From Eubacteriales bacterium (GTDB lineage Bacteria; Bacillota; Clostridia; Lachnospirales; Lachnospiraceae): a stretch of DNA of 58,049 nucleotides. Below, one piece after another: positions 33,846 to 42,945 of this stretch. Every line of letters begins with the position of its first letter. The stretch's first letter is position 1. Made by a program: the position numbers and the translations under genes. The notes under the pieces were generated by a model. It was not told where the DNA came from. It searched no databases and was given only the letters and a program-made list of their open reading frames with translations. Location of the stretch: NCBI GenBank assembly GCA_030524785.1, contig JAUNFZ010000006.1:1-58049 (forward strand), in the 5' to 3' direction.

Positions 33846-35120
33846 TTAAAATAATTCTACACGACCAAGCAGCAGGTCAATCAGATTGCAATGGAAAATT
33901 CCGTTGTCGTCATAGAAGTTATGAGGAATATCCATGCGGACAATGATTTTTTTGAAAAAGTCTTTTGTCAGCATTAATGATGCAAGCTCAGAGGCTTCTT
34001 TTTTAGCTGTATCCATCTGGAAAGCTGACTGGATGTAGATTTTTTTATCTGCATCGTTTACAACGAAGTCAATTTCTCTCTGTGTATTTGCACCATCGGT
34101 ACGGTCGGTCACAACACCAACATCAACGGAATATCCCCGGCGCAGAAGTTCGTTGTAAATAATGTTCTCCATAATGTGGCCGGGGTCGTACTGCCGATAG
34201 TTCAACCGGGCATTACGAAGGCCGATATCCGTGTAGTAGTATTTGTTCGGATATTTAAAATAGGTTTTTCCCTTCACATCATAGCGCTTTGCCATCGAAA
34301 TAAGAAACGAATCAATGATGTGCTGTACATAGTTTGAAACCAGAATGGAATTAACCTTTTCGTTCTTCATACTGGTAAGCGTATTGGCAATATTTGTAGG
34401 ATTGGTCAGGGAACTGATCTGTGAAGCAAGGAAATCCAGAATATCATTCAGAATATCCTCACGCTCTATGCCATTACGCTCTACGATATCCTTTATATAC
34501 AATTCGCTGTACAGAGAGGACAGGTAATTCTTTTTATCCTTTTCATCTATTAATGCCAGCAGACGTGGCATGCCGCCGTAAAGCATATAGGTGTCCAGAA
34601 CCTTTCGCTCATCACCGCCTGTATGAGAGTAGAATTCTTCAAAGGACAGAGGGAATACATGGATTTGGGTGGCACGACCACGGAATTCTGTGGCAATGTC
34701 CTTAGACAGTCCTTTTGAGTTACTGCCAGTCACATATACATCCAGATTCTTATATGCTTTGAGTTCGTTCAGCATATCATAAATAGAAACCTCAATCCCA
34801 CCGTTTTCTTTATCAATAACCCTGGCGGTGAGCTGAACCTCGTCAATGAAAAGGAAAAATTTCTCAGTCTTTTTCTCTGCAACAAGATCCTCGACATATT
34901 CGCAAAGTGTAATTGGATTTCTGAATTTATAATAGCGTCTTTGGTCCAATTCAATTTTTATGATGTGGTCTTCCTGAATTCCCTGTGAGAGAAGGTACTC
35001 ATAAAATAAGTCAAACAGCAATACCGATTTTCCGCAGCGGCGGATACCGGTAATTACTTTGACATCGCCGTTCCACATGTTATGAATCATGCGATTTAAA
35101 TACGAATCTCGTTTAATCAT
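33846..35120 (-). CDS. AAA ATPase of the AAA_14/DUF4143 type
   Basis: A 424-residue protein. The N-terminal ATPase has Walker A ITGIRRCGKSVLLF and Walker B FFLFIDEVQ; VYVTGSNSKGL is the sensor region. The C-terminal part matches the DUF4143 layout (YYTDIGLRNARL, DFVV with a nuclease-like acidic pattern). Members are common, often solitary, and of unknown function. The ATG at 35120 with GAGGTG upstream is preferred to a GTG three codons earlier. It faces the operons on both sides, has its own palindromic promoter, and is not an obvious part of sugar use. Confidence 0.82.
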   Translation of the reverse strand: MIKRDSYLNRMIHNMWNGDVKVITGIRRCGKSVLLFDLFYEYLLSQGIQEDHIIKIELDQRRYYKFRNPITLCEYVEDLVAEKKTEKFFLFIDEVQLTARVIDKENGGIEVSIYDMLNELKAYKNLDVYVTGSNSKGLSKDIATEFRGRATQIHVFPLSFEEFYSHTGGDERKVLDTYMLYGGMPRLLALIDEKDKKNYLSSLYSELYIKDIVERNGIEREDILNDILDFLASQISSLTNPTNIANTLTSMKNEKVNSILVSNYVQHIIDSFLISMAKRYDVKGKTYFKYPNKYYYTDIGLRNARLNYRQYDPGHIMENIIYNELLRRGYSVDVGVVTDRTDGANTQREIDFVVNDADKKIYIQSAFQMDTAKKEASELASLMLTKDFFKKIIVRMDIPHNFYDDNGIFHCNLIDLLLGRVELF

Positions 35121-35160
35121 TTTGGCCACCTCATACTTATGACAATTACGTCGCTACTTT

Positions 35161-35196
35161 ATGGTATAGTATACCATGAATTTTTCAAATTATCAA
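35161..35196 (-). promoter_or_regulatory. Promoter with 17-base palindrome of the AAA ATPase gene
   Basis: Minus-strand TTGATA (35191-35196), 17-base spacer, TATACT (35168-35173). ATGGTATAGTATACCAT (35161-35177) is a perfect palindrome over the -10 box, so a dimeric repressor may bind there. No regulator gene is adjacent in that orientation. Confidence 0.7.
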
Positions 35197-35229
35197 TAGC
35201 GCCAATTGCTTGAAAAATCGGCTATAAGC

Positions 35230-36030
35230 TTACTTCTCCGGGGCGTTGAAATGTTCCTCTATGCAGGCGCTGGCAGGGTCTACAATCAGAATTTCCTTTC
35301 CGAGAGCCGCAGCTTCCCGCACGCTTTTTTCCGGCGCTTTGTTATCGGTAATGATAATATCCAGGGCGCCTAAAGGGATGCTGTTGCAGATGGAGCTGAC
35401 ATTCCATTTGGAATGATCCAGCAGCAGGATGCGGCGGCTGGCGATGGAAGCCAGAGCGCGCTTGGTAGTCGTCATGGTCTGAGAGTGTTCGAAGGCTCCT
35501 CCCGGCACCTGAAAAGAACGGCAGGAAAGAAAGGCCAGATCTACCTGATACTTCTGGAGTGCGTTTGAATCTTCCAAAAGCAGCGTGCGGTTGCTGTGGT
35601 GGAGAAATCCGCCGGGAAGAAGCACCTGCACATCTTTCTTTGAGGAGAGAGACAGGGCCGCAGTCAGGCTGGGGGTAATGACAGACAGAGGAAGCCCCTC
35701 CGGGAGCTGTTCTACAAGCTGCTGGATTGTGGTGCCGGAATCCAGACAAATGCTGGCACCGGGCTGGAGATAGGTCAGAGCCGCATGGGCGATGGCCTTT
35801 TTTTCGTGGGCATTTTCCTGGGTCTCCACATAGTAATCCGTGGACTTGGCAGGGGAAAGCAGATAAGCGTAACCATGCTCCCTGCGTACAAATTCCTTTT
35901 TCTGAAGTTCATCCAGATTGCGCCGGACCGTCATTTCGGTACAGCCAAGCTTTTCCGCCAGTTCTTTTATGCTGATCACATTCTTTTTTTCCATAATTTC
36001 AATAATTTTCGCGTGTCTTGTAAGATTCAT
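35230..36030 (-). CDS. DeoR-family transcriptional regulator, second
   Basis: A 266-residue DeoR/GlpR repressor with helix-turn-helix at about 18-45 (IKELAEKLGCTEMTVRRNLD), then a sensor domain with ICLDSGTTIQQL and LLLDHSKWN. The ATG at 36030 follows AGGAGGCACC. It is transcribed away from the split transketolase genes, with 287 bases between them containing repeated A-rich boxes, so it probably controls them and itself. Confidence 0.88.
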   Translation of the reverse strand: MNLTRHAKIIEIMEKKNVISIKELAEKLGCTEMTVRRNLDELQKKEFVRREHGYAYLLSPAKSTDYYVETQENAHEKKAIAHAALTYLQPGASICLDSGTTIQQLVEQLPEGLPLSVITPSLTAALSLSSKKDVQVLLPGGFLHHSNRTLLLEDSNALQKYQVDLAFLSCRSFQVPGGAFEHSQTMTTTKRALASIASRRILLLDHSKWNVSSICNSIPLGALDIIITDNKAPEKSVREAAALGKEILIVDPASACIEEHFNAPEK

Positions 36031-36317
36031 GGTGCCTCCTGAAATTCGGTTATCACTGTGGTGTCGGTCTGCGTTTAAGGTAAGTATAGAATATTTTCAA
36101 ACAAAAAGCAATAAAAACAGGAAAAAATGTGCGATAAAGAACGAAAACGCCCACTAAGCCCAGCGGGAAATTTTAAAAATGTTTGAAAAAGAACATAAAA
36201 AGAACAAAAAACGAAAAAAGATATTGACAAATGATTTATATAGCACTATAATGAGCTTAGAAAAAAGAAATCGGAACATTAAAATTAAGTTTTACACAGG
36301 GCAGGGAGGGCCAGGAT
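36031..36317. promoter_or_regulatory. Divergent control region: transketolase promoter and A-rich boxes
   Basis: For the plus strand TTGACA (36224-36229), 17-base spacer, TATAAT (36247-36252) is a perfect consensus promoter. Upstream, boxes of the form AAAGAAC followed by A-rich bases occur near 36136, 36187 and 36200, similar to direct-repeat operators of DeoR proteins. I could not place the DeoR promoter itself with confidence. Confidence 0.6.
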
Positions 36318-37151
36318 ATGAGTTTATCAGCAGAAAAGAAAAAGGAATTGATGCTGCGCGCAGCGGATATCCGGGAAAAAACAGTGGAGATCATTATCAG
36401 CGGAAACGGCGGCCACATCGGCGGCGATCTGTCTGAGACAGATGTTTTAGTGAATCTGTTTGATCTTATGAAGCACGATCCGAAAAATCCCAAATGGGAG
36501 GGCAGAGATTACTTTGTTTTGAGTAAGGGCCATTCGGCGGAAGCTTATTACGCGGTTTTGAATTATTACGGATATGTTTCCCAGGAGGAGCTTGATCAGT
36601 TTGGAAAGCTGGGGGCAAAGCTGGGCGGACATCCCACAAAGAAAGTAAATGGCGTGGAGGCGAATACAGGATCCCTCGGACATGGTCTTGGACTGGCAAC
36701 CGGCATGGCGCTGGCACTGAAAATGAACAAAAAGTCCAATCGTGTCTATGTTCTGACCGGCGACGGCGAACTGGCAGAAGGCAGTAACTGGGAAGCGGCG
36801 ATGTCCGCAGCAAAATTTGGCCTTACAAATCTTACCTGGATCATCGACCGGAATCATTTGCAGATCAGCGGAAGCACCGAGGATGTAATGCCTCTGGAAA
36901 ATTTGCATGCAAAGGCAGAAGCCTTTGGCTTCCAGGTAATCGAGATTGACGGTCATGACCACGATGCCATCAGGGAAGCGCTGGAAAGCAGAACCGAAGG
37001 GAAACCGACTTGCGTGATTGCGCATACGACAAAGGGCAAAGGCCTCTACTGCGCGGAAAACCAGGCAGGATGGCATCACAAGACGCCTACGATGGAACAG
37101 TTTGAAAAGATGAAAGCAGATATGGCAGAGTATAGAAAGGAGCTGGCGTAA
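36318..37151 (+). CDS. Transketolase, N-terminal (thiamine-binding) subunit
   Basis: A 277-residue protein equal to the first third of transketolase. GNGGHIGGDLS, TGSLGHGLGLATGMALA and the thiamine diphosphate motif GDGELAEGSNWEAA are seen. It would pair with the subunit encoded next to transfer a two-carbon unit between sugar phosphates. Such split transketolases include the apulose-4-phosphate enzyme of D-apiose catabolism (AptA), which fits the kinases downstream, but a plain transketolase is possible. ATG after GGGAGGGCCAGGAT. Confidence 0.88.
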   Translation: MSLSAEKKKELMLRAADIREKTVEIIISGNGGHIGGDLSETDVLVNLFDLMKHDPKNPKWEGRDYFVLSKGHSAEAYYAVLNYYGYVSQEELDQFGKLGAKLGGHPTKKVNGVEANTGSLGHGLGLATGMALALKMNKKSNRVYVLTGDGELAEGSNWEAAMSAAKFGLTNLTWIIDRNHLQISGSTEDVMPLENLHAKAEAFGFQVIEIDGHDHDAIREALESRTEGKPTCVIAHTTKGKGLYCAENQAGWHHKTPTMEQFEKMKADMAEYRKELA

Positions 37152-38086
37152 TGGAAAAGGCAACATGCAGAGGAGCGTTTTCTGAAAAAATTTTGCAGGA
37201 AGCAAAGAAAGATAAGGATATCATTGTGGTATGCACCGACTCCAGAGGTTCCGCCTCTCTTGGAAGCTATCCGGAGGAGCTGCCGGAGCAGTTTGTGGAG
37301 ATGGGCATTGCAGAACAAAATTCTGTGACGGTATCCGCAGGTATGGCTGCTATGGGCAAAAAGGTATACGCTATCGGCCCGGCAAGCTTTTATAGCATGC
37401 GTTCTGCTGAACAGGTAAAGGTGGACGTGGCGTATTCCCACAACAATGTAAAGATTATCGGTATCAGCGGAGGCATCAGCTACGGCGCCCTGGGAGCAAC
37501 ACACCACTCTCTGCAGGACATTGCCCTGATGCGGGCGGTTCCGGATCTGATTGTGGAGATTCCCTCTGATGCAAATCAGATGAAAGGTCTTGTAGACGCA
37601 TTTCTTAAGGACGAGACTCCGGCGTATGTGCGTATCGGCAGAGGCGCAGTTCCGGTGATCTACCCTGAAGACGTGAAAGTAGAGATTGGTAAAGCCGTAA
37701 AATGGGGCGACGGCAAAGACGTAGGCATCATAGCCTGCGGCCAGATGGTCTACCGCGCTCTGGATGCGGCAAAGCTTTTAGAGGAGCAGGGCATCCATGC
37801 CACCGTTCTGGATATGCACACCATCAAACCGCTGGATGAAGCGGCGGTACTCAGCCTGGCCAGTGAGTGCGGATGCATCCTGACCGTAGAGGAGCACAGC
37901 ATCTATGGCGGTCTGGGCGGCGCTGTGGCGGAAGTGCTGGCGGCAAACAAGCCAGTGCCTATGACAATTGCAGGTATTCCTGATGCGGACGTACCAAACG
38001 GCGGAGACGCAGAAGTATTTACGCTGCTTGGACTGGATGCGGCGGGCATCTGCGAAAAGGCAAAAGCGCTGCTTGAGAGAAAGTAG
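37151..38086 (+). CDS. Transketolase, C-terminal subunit
   Basis: A 311-residue protein covering the pyrimidine-binding and C-terminal domains of transketolase. EMGIAEQNSVTVSAGMA carries the glutamate that activates thiamine diphosphate, and THHSLQDIALMRAVP follows. It overlaps the first subunit by one base (TAATG). Together they use ketose phosphates such as those the DhaK-DhaL kinases could make. Two terminator-like hairpins follow at 38118-38217. Confidence 0.88.
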   Translation: MEKATCRGAFSEKILQEAKKDKDIIVVCTDSRGSASLGSYPEELPEQFVEMGIAEQNSVTVSAGMAAMGKKVYAIGPASFYSMRSAEQVKVDVAYSHNNVKIIGISGGISYGALGATHHSLQDIALMRAVPDLIVEIPSDANQMKGLVDAFLKDETPAYVRIGRGAVPVIYPEDVKVEIGKAVKWGDGKDVGIIACGQMVYRALDAAKLLEEQGIHATVLDMHTIKPLDEAAVLSLASECGCILTVEEHSIYGGLGGAVAEVLAANKPVPMTIAGIPDADVPNGGDAEVFTLLGLDAAGICEKAKALLERK

Positions 38087-38117
38087 AATAAAAGAGTAAG
38101 TAAAGGATAGGAAACAG

Positions 38118-38217
38118 ACAGCGCCGGGAACTCCGGCGCTGTTGGTGTAAAAAGTTTACAAACAGAGACATATTGAGAGCAAGCAGGTACTGCATAAAGC
38201 GGAGCCTGCTTTTTTTA
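38118..38217 (+). terminator. Two hairpins ending the transketolase operon
   Basis: ACAGCGCCGG/CCGGCGCTGT (38118-38142) is a perfect ten-base stem without U-tract. AGCAGG/CCTGCT followed by seven T's (38181-38217) is a standard terminator. The rest of the gap to 38363 is A/T-rich; I cannot place a convincing promoter for the next operon in it. Confidence 0.75.
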
Positions 38218-38363
38218 TGCCTTTTTCTTCTGGAAAAAGTGCACTCAATATAAAGGAAGTGAGTTTTGATTTTTCTTGAAAATGTTAAACTTTTACTAAA
38301 GAGACAGACAAAATAAATTATCCCAGAATATTGTGTAAAGAAACTGCTATGGGAGGAGAGAGA

Positions 38364-39854
38364 ATGAGAGAATCGGATTATGTTTTAAGCCTGCGGCATA
38401 TCAGCAAAAGTTTTCCAGGAGTGAAAGCATTAGATGATGTGTGCATTGATGTGCGTAAGGGAACAACACATATTCTTATCGGTGAAAATGGAGCCGGAAA
38501 ATCTACGCTGATGAAAATTCTTGATGGAATTTACCGAATGGATGAGGGAAGTATTTTGCTGGAAGGAAAAGAAGTGAAGATTGAAAATCCGAAAGCAGCG
38601 TTTCAGATGGGAATTTCCATGATTCATCAGGAACTGAATTTTTTTCCAGATATGACGGCGGAACAATACTTTTTTCTGGAAAACGAACCGCAAAAGTTTA
38701 GAGGCTGGGTAGATTGGAAAACAATTCGGGAAAAAATGACAAAGCTGCTGAAGGAGGAGGGGGTTCAATATAAGGCTTATACAAGAATCAGAGACCTCTC
38801 CGTGTCGGATCTTCAATTATTGGAAATTATGAAGGCTACTTACTCTGGAGCGAAAATTATCATCATGGATGAGCCGACATCGGCGGTGTCGGAAAAGGAT
38901 GCGAAACGGCTGTTCGAAAAGATTGAGAAGCTTAAAGCAAAAGGAGTAACAGTCATTTATATTTCCCATAAGATGGATGAAATTTTTGAAATCGGGGATT
39001 ATATCACCGTTTTACGGGATGGGAAAACGATTGAAACACGCAGTACAAAAGAATTTACAAGGGATGAAGTAATTGAGCTGATGGTTGGGCGACCAGTAGA
39101 TCATGCTTATCCAAAAGAACAGATTCCTATAGGCGAGGTACTGTTTGAAGCAAAAGATTTTACTGCGGAGGGAAAATTTCATGATGTGAATTTTCATATT
39201 TGCCGGGGTGAAATTGTAGGGTTTGCAGGACTTGTGGGAGCGGGAAGGACAGAGGTTATGCGTGCTGTTGTGGGATTGGATTCTCACAAGAGCGGCCAGC
39301 TGATATTTAAAGGAAAATCATTTCAGGCAAAAAACATTGCCGACGCAGGAGAACAGGGAATTTTAATGGCTTCAGAAGACCGGCGGCGGTATGGGTGTGT
39401 GGCTATGCGGTCTGTCCAGGAGAATATTGCATTACCGAATTTGAAACATTTTTCAAGGTTCACTTTTATCAGACATAGACAGGAAGGAAAAGAATGTGCT
39501 GAAAGGATAAAAGAACTAAATGTGAAAACGCCGTCTTTAAAAACGTTGATTGTGAATTTAAGCGGCGGAAATCAGCAAAAAGTGATTCTTGCAAGGATTT
39601 TGGTAGCTAATCCTGATTTACTGATTTTAGATGAACCTACGCGAGGAATAGACGTAGGCGCAAAATATGAAATTTATAAGATTATGACGGAAATAGCCAG
39701 ACATGGGGTAGGAATTATTATGGTATCCTCGGAGCTTCCGGAGCTAATTGGAATGTGCGACAGAATGTATGTAATGCGGGAAGGTACCGTTGCCGGGGAA
39801 CTGGCAAGGGAGGAGATGACCCAGACAAATGTGATGCGCCTGGCAGCCAATTAA
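38364..39854 (+). CDS. Sugar ABC transporter ATP-binding protein, set 4
   Basis: A 496-residue tandem ATPase. Domain 1: GENGAGKST, DLSVSDLQ, MDEPTSAVS. Domain 2: GLVGAGRTE, LSGGNQQK, LDEPTRGID. The ATG at 38364 follows GGGAGGAGAGAGA. First gene of a long operon to 53579. Base composition from here on is visibly more A/T-rich than in the preceding sugar operons. Confidence 0.93.
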   Translation: MRESDYVLSLRHISKSFPGVKALDDVCIDVRKGTTHILIGENGAGKSTLMKILDGIYRMDEGSILLEGKEVKIENPKAAFQMGISMIHQELNFFPDMTAEQYFFLENEPQKFRGWVDWKTIREKMTKLLKEEGVQYKAYTRIRDLSVSDLQLLEIMKATYSGAKIIIMDEPTSAVSEKDAKRLFEKIEKLKAKGVTVIYISHKMDEIFEIGDYITVLRDGKTIETRSTKEFTRDEVIELMVGRPVDHAYPKEQIPIGEVLFEAKDFTAEGKFHDVNFHICRGEIVGFAGLVGAGRTEVMRAVVGLDSHKSGQLIFKGKSFQAKNIADAGEQGILMASEDRRRYGCVAMRSVQENIALPNLKHFSRFTFIRHRQEGKECAERIKELNVKTPSLKTLIVNLSGGNQQKVILARILVANPDLLILDEPTRGIDVGAKYEIYKIMTEIARHGVGIIMVSSELPELIGMCDRMYVMREGTVAGELAREEMTQTNVMRLAAN

Positions 39855-39926
39855 GATTATGCAATGGTATAAGGACACGCTGCGCTCAGAGAAATAATAA
39901 AGGAAGGGAAGGGAGCGAAGGAAAAA

Positions 39927-40895
39927 ATGAAAGAAAAGCAAAGGATAGGGTCTGCGTTCAGGAATCTGAAGGAACGGTTTGAACTGACGGGAATTATATT
40001 GATTTTGTTATTGATTATTGTAATCAGTACCTGCCTGAGCGATAAGTTTTTAAAACCGGTAAATATATTTAATATTTTGCGCCAAAGTAGTGTTACAGCA
40101 GTTTTGGCTTACAGTGAGACGCTTCTCATTATTATGGGATGTATTGATTTAAGTGTTGGTTCTATTGCAGCGTTAGGTGGCATCTTCGGCATTATGGTAT
40201 ACGCGTCTACAGGAAATATGTTGCTGGCGGTTCTGGCAGCAATTCTTACAGGCGGCGCTATAAGCTTTGCAGCCAGTCTGTTTATTGCTTTTCTGGATGT
40301 GCCTCCCTTCATTGCTACCCTGGCTTCAAATCTTGTAGTGAGAGGATTTGTATATGTAGTGACAAAGGGACAGCCGGTGGTTCCGGAAAGTGGATTCAGC
40401 AATTTTGGACAGGGAACATTTTTTGGATTTTTGCCGTATATAGTGGTGGCAATGTTTATTGTGGCAATTGTTATATATATTATCATGCATCATACCACTC
40501 ATGGAAGAAGGATTTATGCAGTGGGCGGCAATAAGGAAGCAGCAAATGCCAGCGGTGTAAATGTAGGAAGGGTAATTATTATTACATATATAATCAGTGG
40601 CATGCTTTGCGGTCTGGCAGGGATTATGACAGTGAGCAGGGTAAATTCTGGTATGCCGACCACAGCACTTGGCTATGAAACAGACGCTATTGCAGCAACA
40701 GTAATTGGCGGGACTTCCTTTACAGGAGGTGTAGGGAACCCCTGGGGGACAGTAATCGGGGCGTTTATTATAGGAATTATCGGAAATATTCTGAATCTTA
40801 TGGGCGTGTATTCTTATGTACAGGATATTTTTAAAGGTTTGATTATCCTTATGGCAGTGGTAATTGATTTGAGAGGAAAGAGGCGAAAAAATTAG
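39927..40895 (+). CDS. Sugar ABC transporter permease (RbsC-like), set 4
   Basis: A 322-residue CUT2 permease. IMGCIDLSVGSIAALGG replaces the usual ITGGIDLS, and NKEAANASGVN and VIGGTSFTGGVG are present. About eight to ten membrane segments. ATG at 39927 with GAAGGAAAAA. Lies between its ATPase and binding protein. Confidence 0.92.
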   Translation: MKEKQRIGSAFRNLKERFELTGIILILLLIIVISTCLSDKFLKPVNIFNILRQSSVTAVLAYSETLLIIMGCIDLSVGSIAALGGIFGIMVYASTGNMLLAVLAAILTGGAISFAASLFIAFLDVPPFIATLASNLVVRGFVYVVTKGQPVVPESGFSNFGQGTFFGFLPYIVVAMFIVAIVIYIIMHHTTHGRRIYAVGGNKEAANASGVNVGRVIIITYIISGMLCGLAGIMTVSRVNSGMPTTALGYETDAIAATVIGGTSFTGGVGNPWGTVIGAFIIGIIGNILNLMGVYSYVQDIFKGLIILMAVVIDLRGKRRKN

Positions 40896-40970
40896 AACGC
40901 TTGAGTTGTGTGTAAAACACATATCTACTGGTATGTGAAAAATATAAAATTTAAAGGAGGAAGAAGAAAG

Positions 40971-41966
40971 ATGAAAAGAAAACTGAGGAACGCATTAATG
41001 ATGACAGGTATTCTGGCGCTTGTATTTGCATCTGCCGCTTTTGCAGAGGAGGCAGATCCTGGAACAGAGACGGCAGTATCTGAGACTGAAGTGAATGTGA
41101 TTGACACGGAGCCCGGGACGGCTGTATATGTGGGCAGAGCGCTCAGTGATCCTTTTTGCACAAAACTGGGAAATCGGTTTGCGGAAATGATGGAAACCTA
41201 TTATCCGGATTGGGAATGTATTGTGCTGGACAGTGAAAATGATCCGGAAAAGGAAGCTACAAATTATGAAACATTGCTGACTACGCTGGAAGAAGGAGAC
41301 GTGGTTTTAGTTACTGTATTATCGGGAACGGATACAAAACCATATATTCAGAGACTGAAAGATGCAGGAATCGTCGTGGTTTCCATTAATATTACGGCAG
41401 ACGGATTGTGTGCCGCGACAGTTGCAAAAGATTATGACATGGGATATCTGGTAGGTGCTTATGTAAGAGATAATGCACCGGATGACACAAAAATTGCCAT
41501 GATGAACGGAGATTCTGGTTACCAGCTTAGTTTTGAACGTCGGGATGGAATGGTAGCTGCTATTGAAGAACGGGAAGATCTGGAAATTATTGTAGAGCAG
41601 GATTGTAAGTTTGACAAGACTACGGGCATGGAGACAATGGAGGACTGGCTGCAGCTCTATGGAGATGAAATTGGAGCAGTAATCGGAGGAAATGACGGTA
41701 TGGTGCTGGGAGCCATCGAAGCGTATAAGAGCGGCGGTTATTCTCTGGACGGAAAACTTTTTGTAGGAATTGACGGTCTGGCAGATGCTTGTACATCAAT
41801 TGAGAACGGGGAACAGACAGCCAGTATTCTGCAGGATGCAAACGCCATGATTGGAGTAGGGCTGGAGTTGGCTATGCGTCAGGTTGCCGGCGAGGAAGTA
41901 GAACAGACAGATTATTATACGGACAGTGTAGTAATTACCAAAGAGAATGTAGCGCAGTATAAATAG
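40971..41966 (+). CDS. Sugar-binding protein of ABC transporter set 4
   Basis: A 331-residue RbsB-like receptor. The signal peptide of about 25 residues ends AAFA before EEADPGT, with no lipobox. An acidic linker precedes the first lobe (VYVGRALSDPFCTKLG); FVGIDGLADAC is the hinge region. It is quite different in sequence from the binding proteins of sets 1-3, so another ligand is likely. ATG after AAAGGAGGAAGAAGAAAG. Confidence 0.88.
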   Translation: MKRKLRNALMMTGILALVFASAAFAEEADPGTETAVSETEVNVIDTEPGTAVYVGRALSDPFCTKLGNRFAEMMETYYPDWECIVLDSENDPEKEATNYETLLTTLEEGDVVLVTVLSGTDTKPYIQRLKDAGIVVVSINITADGLCAATVAKDYDMGYLVGAYVRDNAPDDTKIAMMNGDSGYQLSFERRDGMVAAIEEREDLEIIVEQDCKFDKTTGMETMEDWLQLYGDEIGAVIGGNDGMVLGAIEAYKSGGYSLDGKLFVGIDGLADACTSIENGEQTASILQDANAMIGVGLELAMRQVAGEEVEQTDYYTDSVVITKENVAQYK

Positions 41967-42013
41967 TAAATGGAAAACAGACAGCCTGTGAACAGGGCAG
42001 GAAGGCGGAAAAA

Positions 42014-42916
42014 GTGAAGATTGGCATAGAAAGTTTTACGATAATGGACGATTTTTATGAAGATTTTTACAAGACTTTGAAAAAAGTGGAAAACCTGGGA
42101 CTTCATTATGTGGAATGGATTGCGAAACTTCATGGAAAAGAAGATTATGGACTGGGCCTGGGGCTTTCGCCCCAGGAGGCAGCCAGGGCTTTTTCGGATT
42201 ATGGCATGAAGCTGCAGGGTGGAATATTGTGGCTTCAAACGCCGGAACTTCATAAAAATATGATCTTTGACTATGATGAAATGCAGAAAGTGATAGATTG
42301 GTATGCTGAAGCGGGATGCACCCACATTGGTCTTGCCGGTGATTGGTTTGTGAATGAGGAATTTTTTAAGAGACGTATGGAAGCATATAATGAGCTGGGC
42401 AGACGATGCCAGGATGCAGGTATGGTATGGACTTATCATAATCATTTTCACGAACAGCAGAAAATTAACGGAAAATCTGTGCTGGAGCTGATGGTAGAGT
42501 ATACGGATCCTGACAGTGTGGGGTTTGACTGGGATGTATACTGGGGCGTAAGAGGACTGGTGGATCCGGTGGAAAATATTAAAAAGCTTGGAAGCAAAAT
42601 TAAGTGTATGCATTGTAAAGATTTTCCGTTTAGCAGACTGGATTCTATCAATATTGTAAAGGAGCTACCGGAAGATGAACTGGTCAGCTGGGAAAATGAA
42701 AATAAGTTTGCTGCATATGAAATGGTAGTGCCGGAAGATTTTATTGAGGTTGGTAAAGGCATTATTAAGTGGCAGGAAGTGATTGATGCGGCAAATGAGA
42801 TTGGTATACCTTACATGTATATTGAGCAGGATTATACACAATATGCGGATAAGTTTGAAAGTCTTGCCGCATCAAGGGATTATCTTTTTCATCTCAAAGG
42901 ATTAGAAGTGAGATAA
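42014..42916 (+). CDS. Xylose isomerase-like TIM-barrel sugar isomerase/epimerase
   Basis: A 300-residue AP-endonuclease-2/xylose-isomerase-like barrel. Metal-site segments occur in order: YHNHFHEQ (about 140), FDWDVYWG, MHCKDF and YIEQD near the C-terminus. Such proteins isomerise or epimerise free sugars or sugar acids. In an operon with a DhaK-DhaL kinase near a split transketolase, D-apiose isomerase is one candidate function (inference). The start is GTG 42014 with GGAAGGCGGAAAAA. Confidence 0.82.
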   Translation: MKIGIESFTIMDDFYEDFYKTLKKVENLGLHYVEWIAKLHGKEDYGLGLGLSPQEAARAFSDYGMKLQGGILWLQTPELHKNMIFDYDEMQKVIDWYAEAGCTHIGLAGDWFVNEEFFKRRMEAYNELGRRCQDAGMVWTYHNHFHEQQKINGKSVLELMVEYTDPDSVGFDWDVYWGVRGLVDPVENIKKLGSKIKCMHCKDFPFSRLDSINIVKELPEDELVSWENENKFAAYEMVVPEDFIEVGKGIIKWQEVIDAANEIGIPYMYIEQDYTQYADKFESLAASRDYLFHLKGLEVR

Positions 42917-42945
42917 AACGAACTGTAAAGATGGAGGACGTAAAG

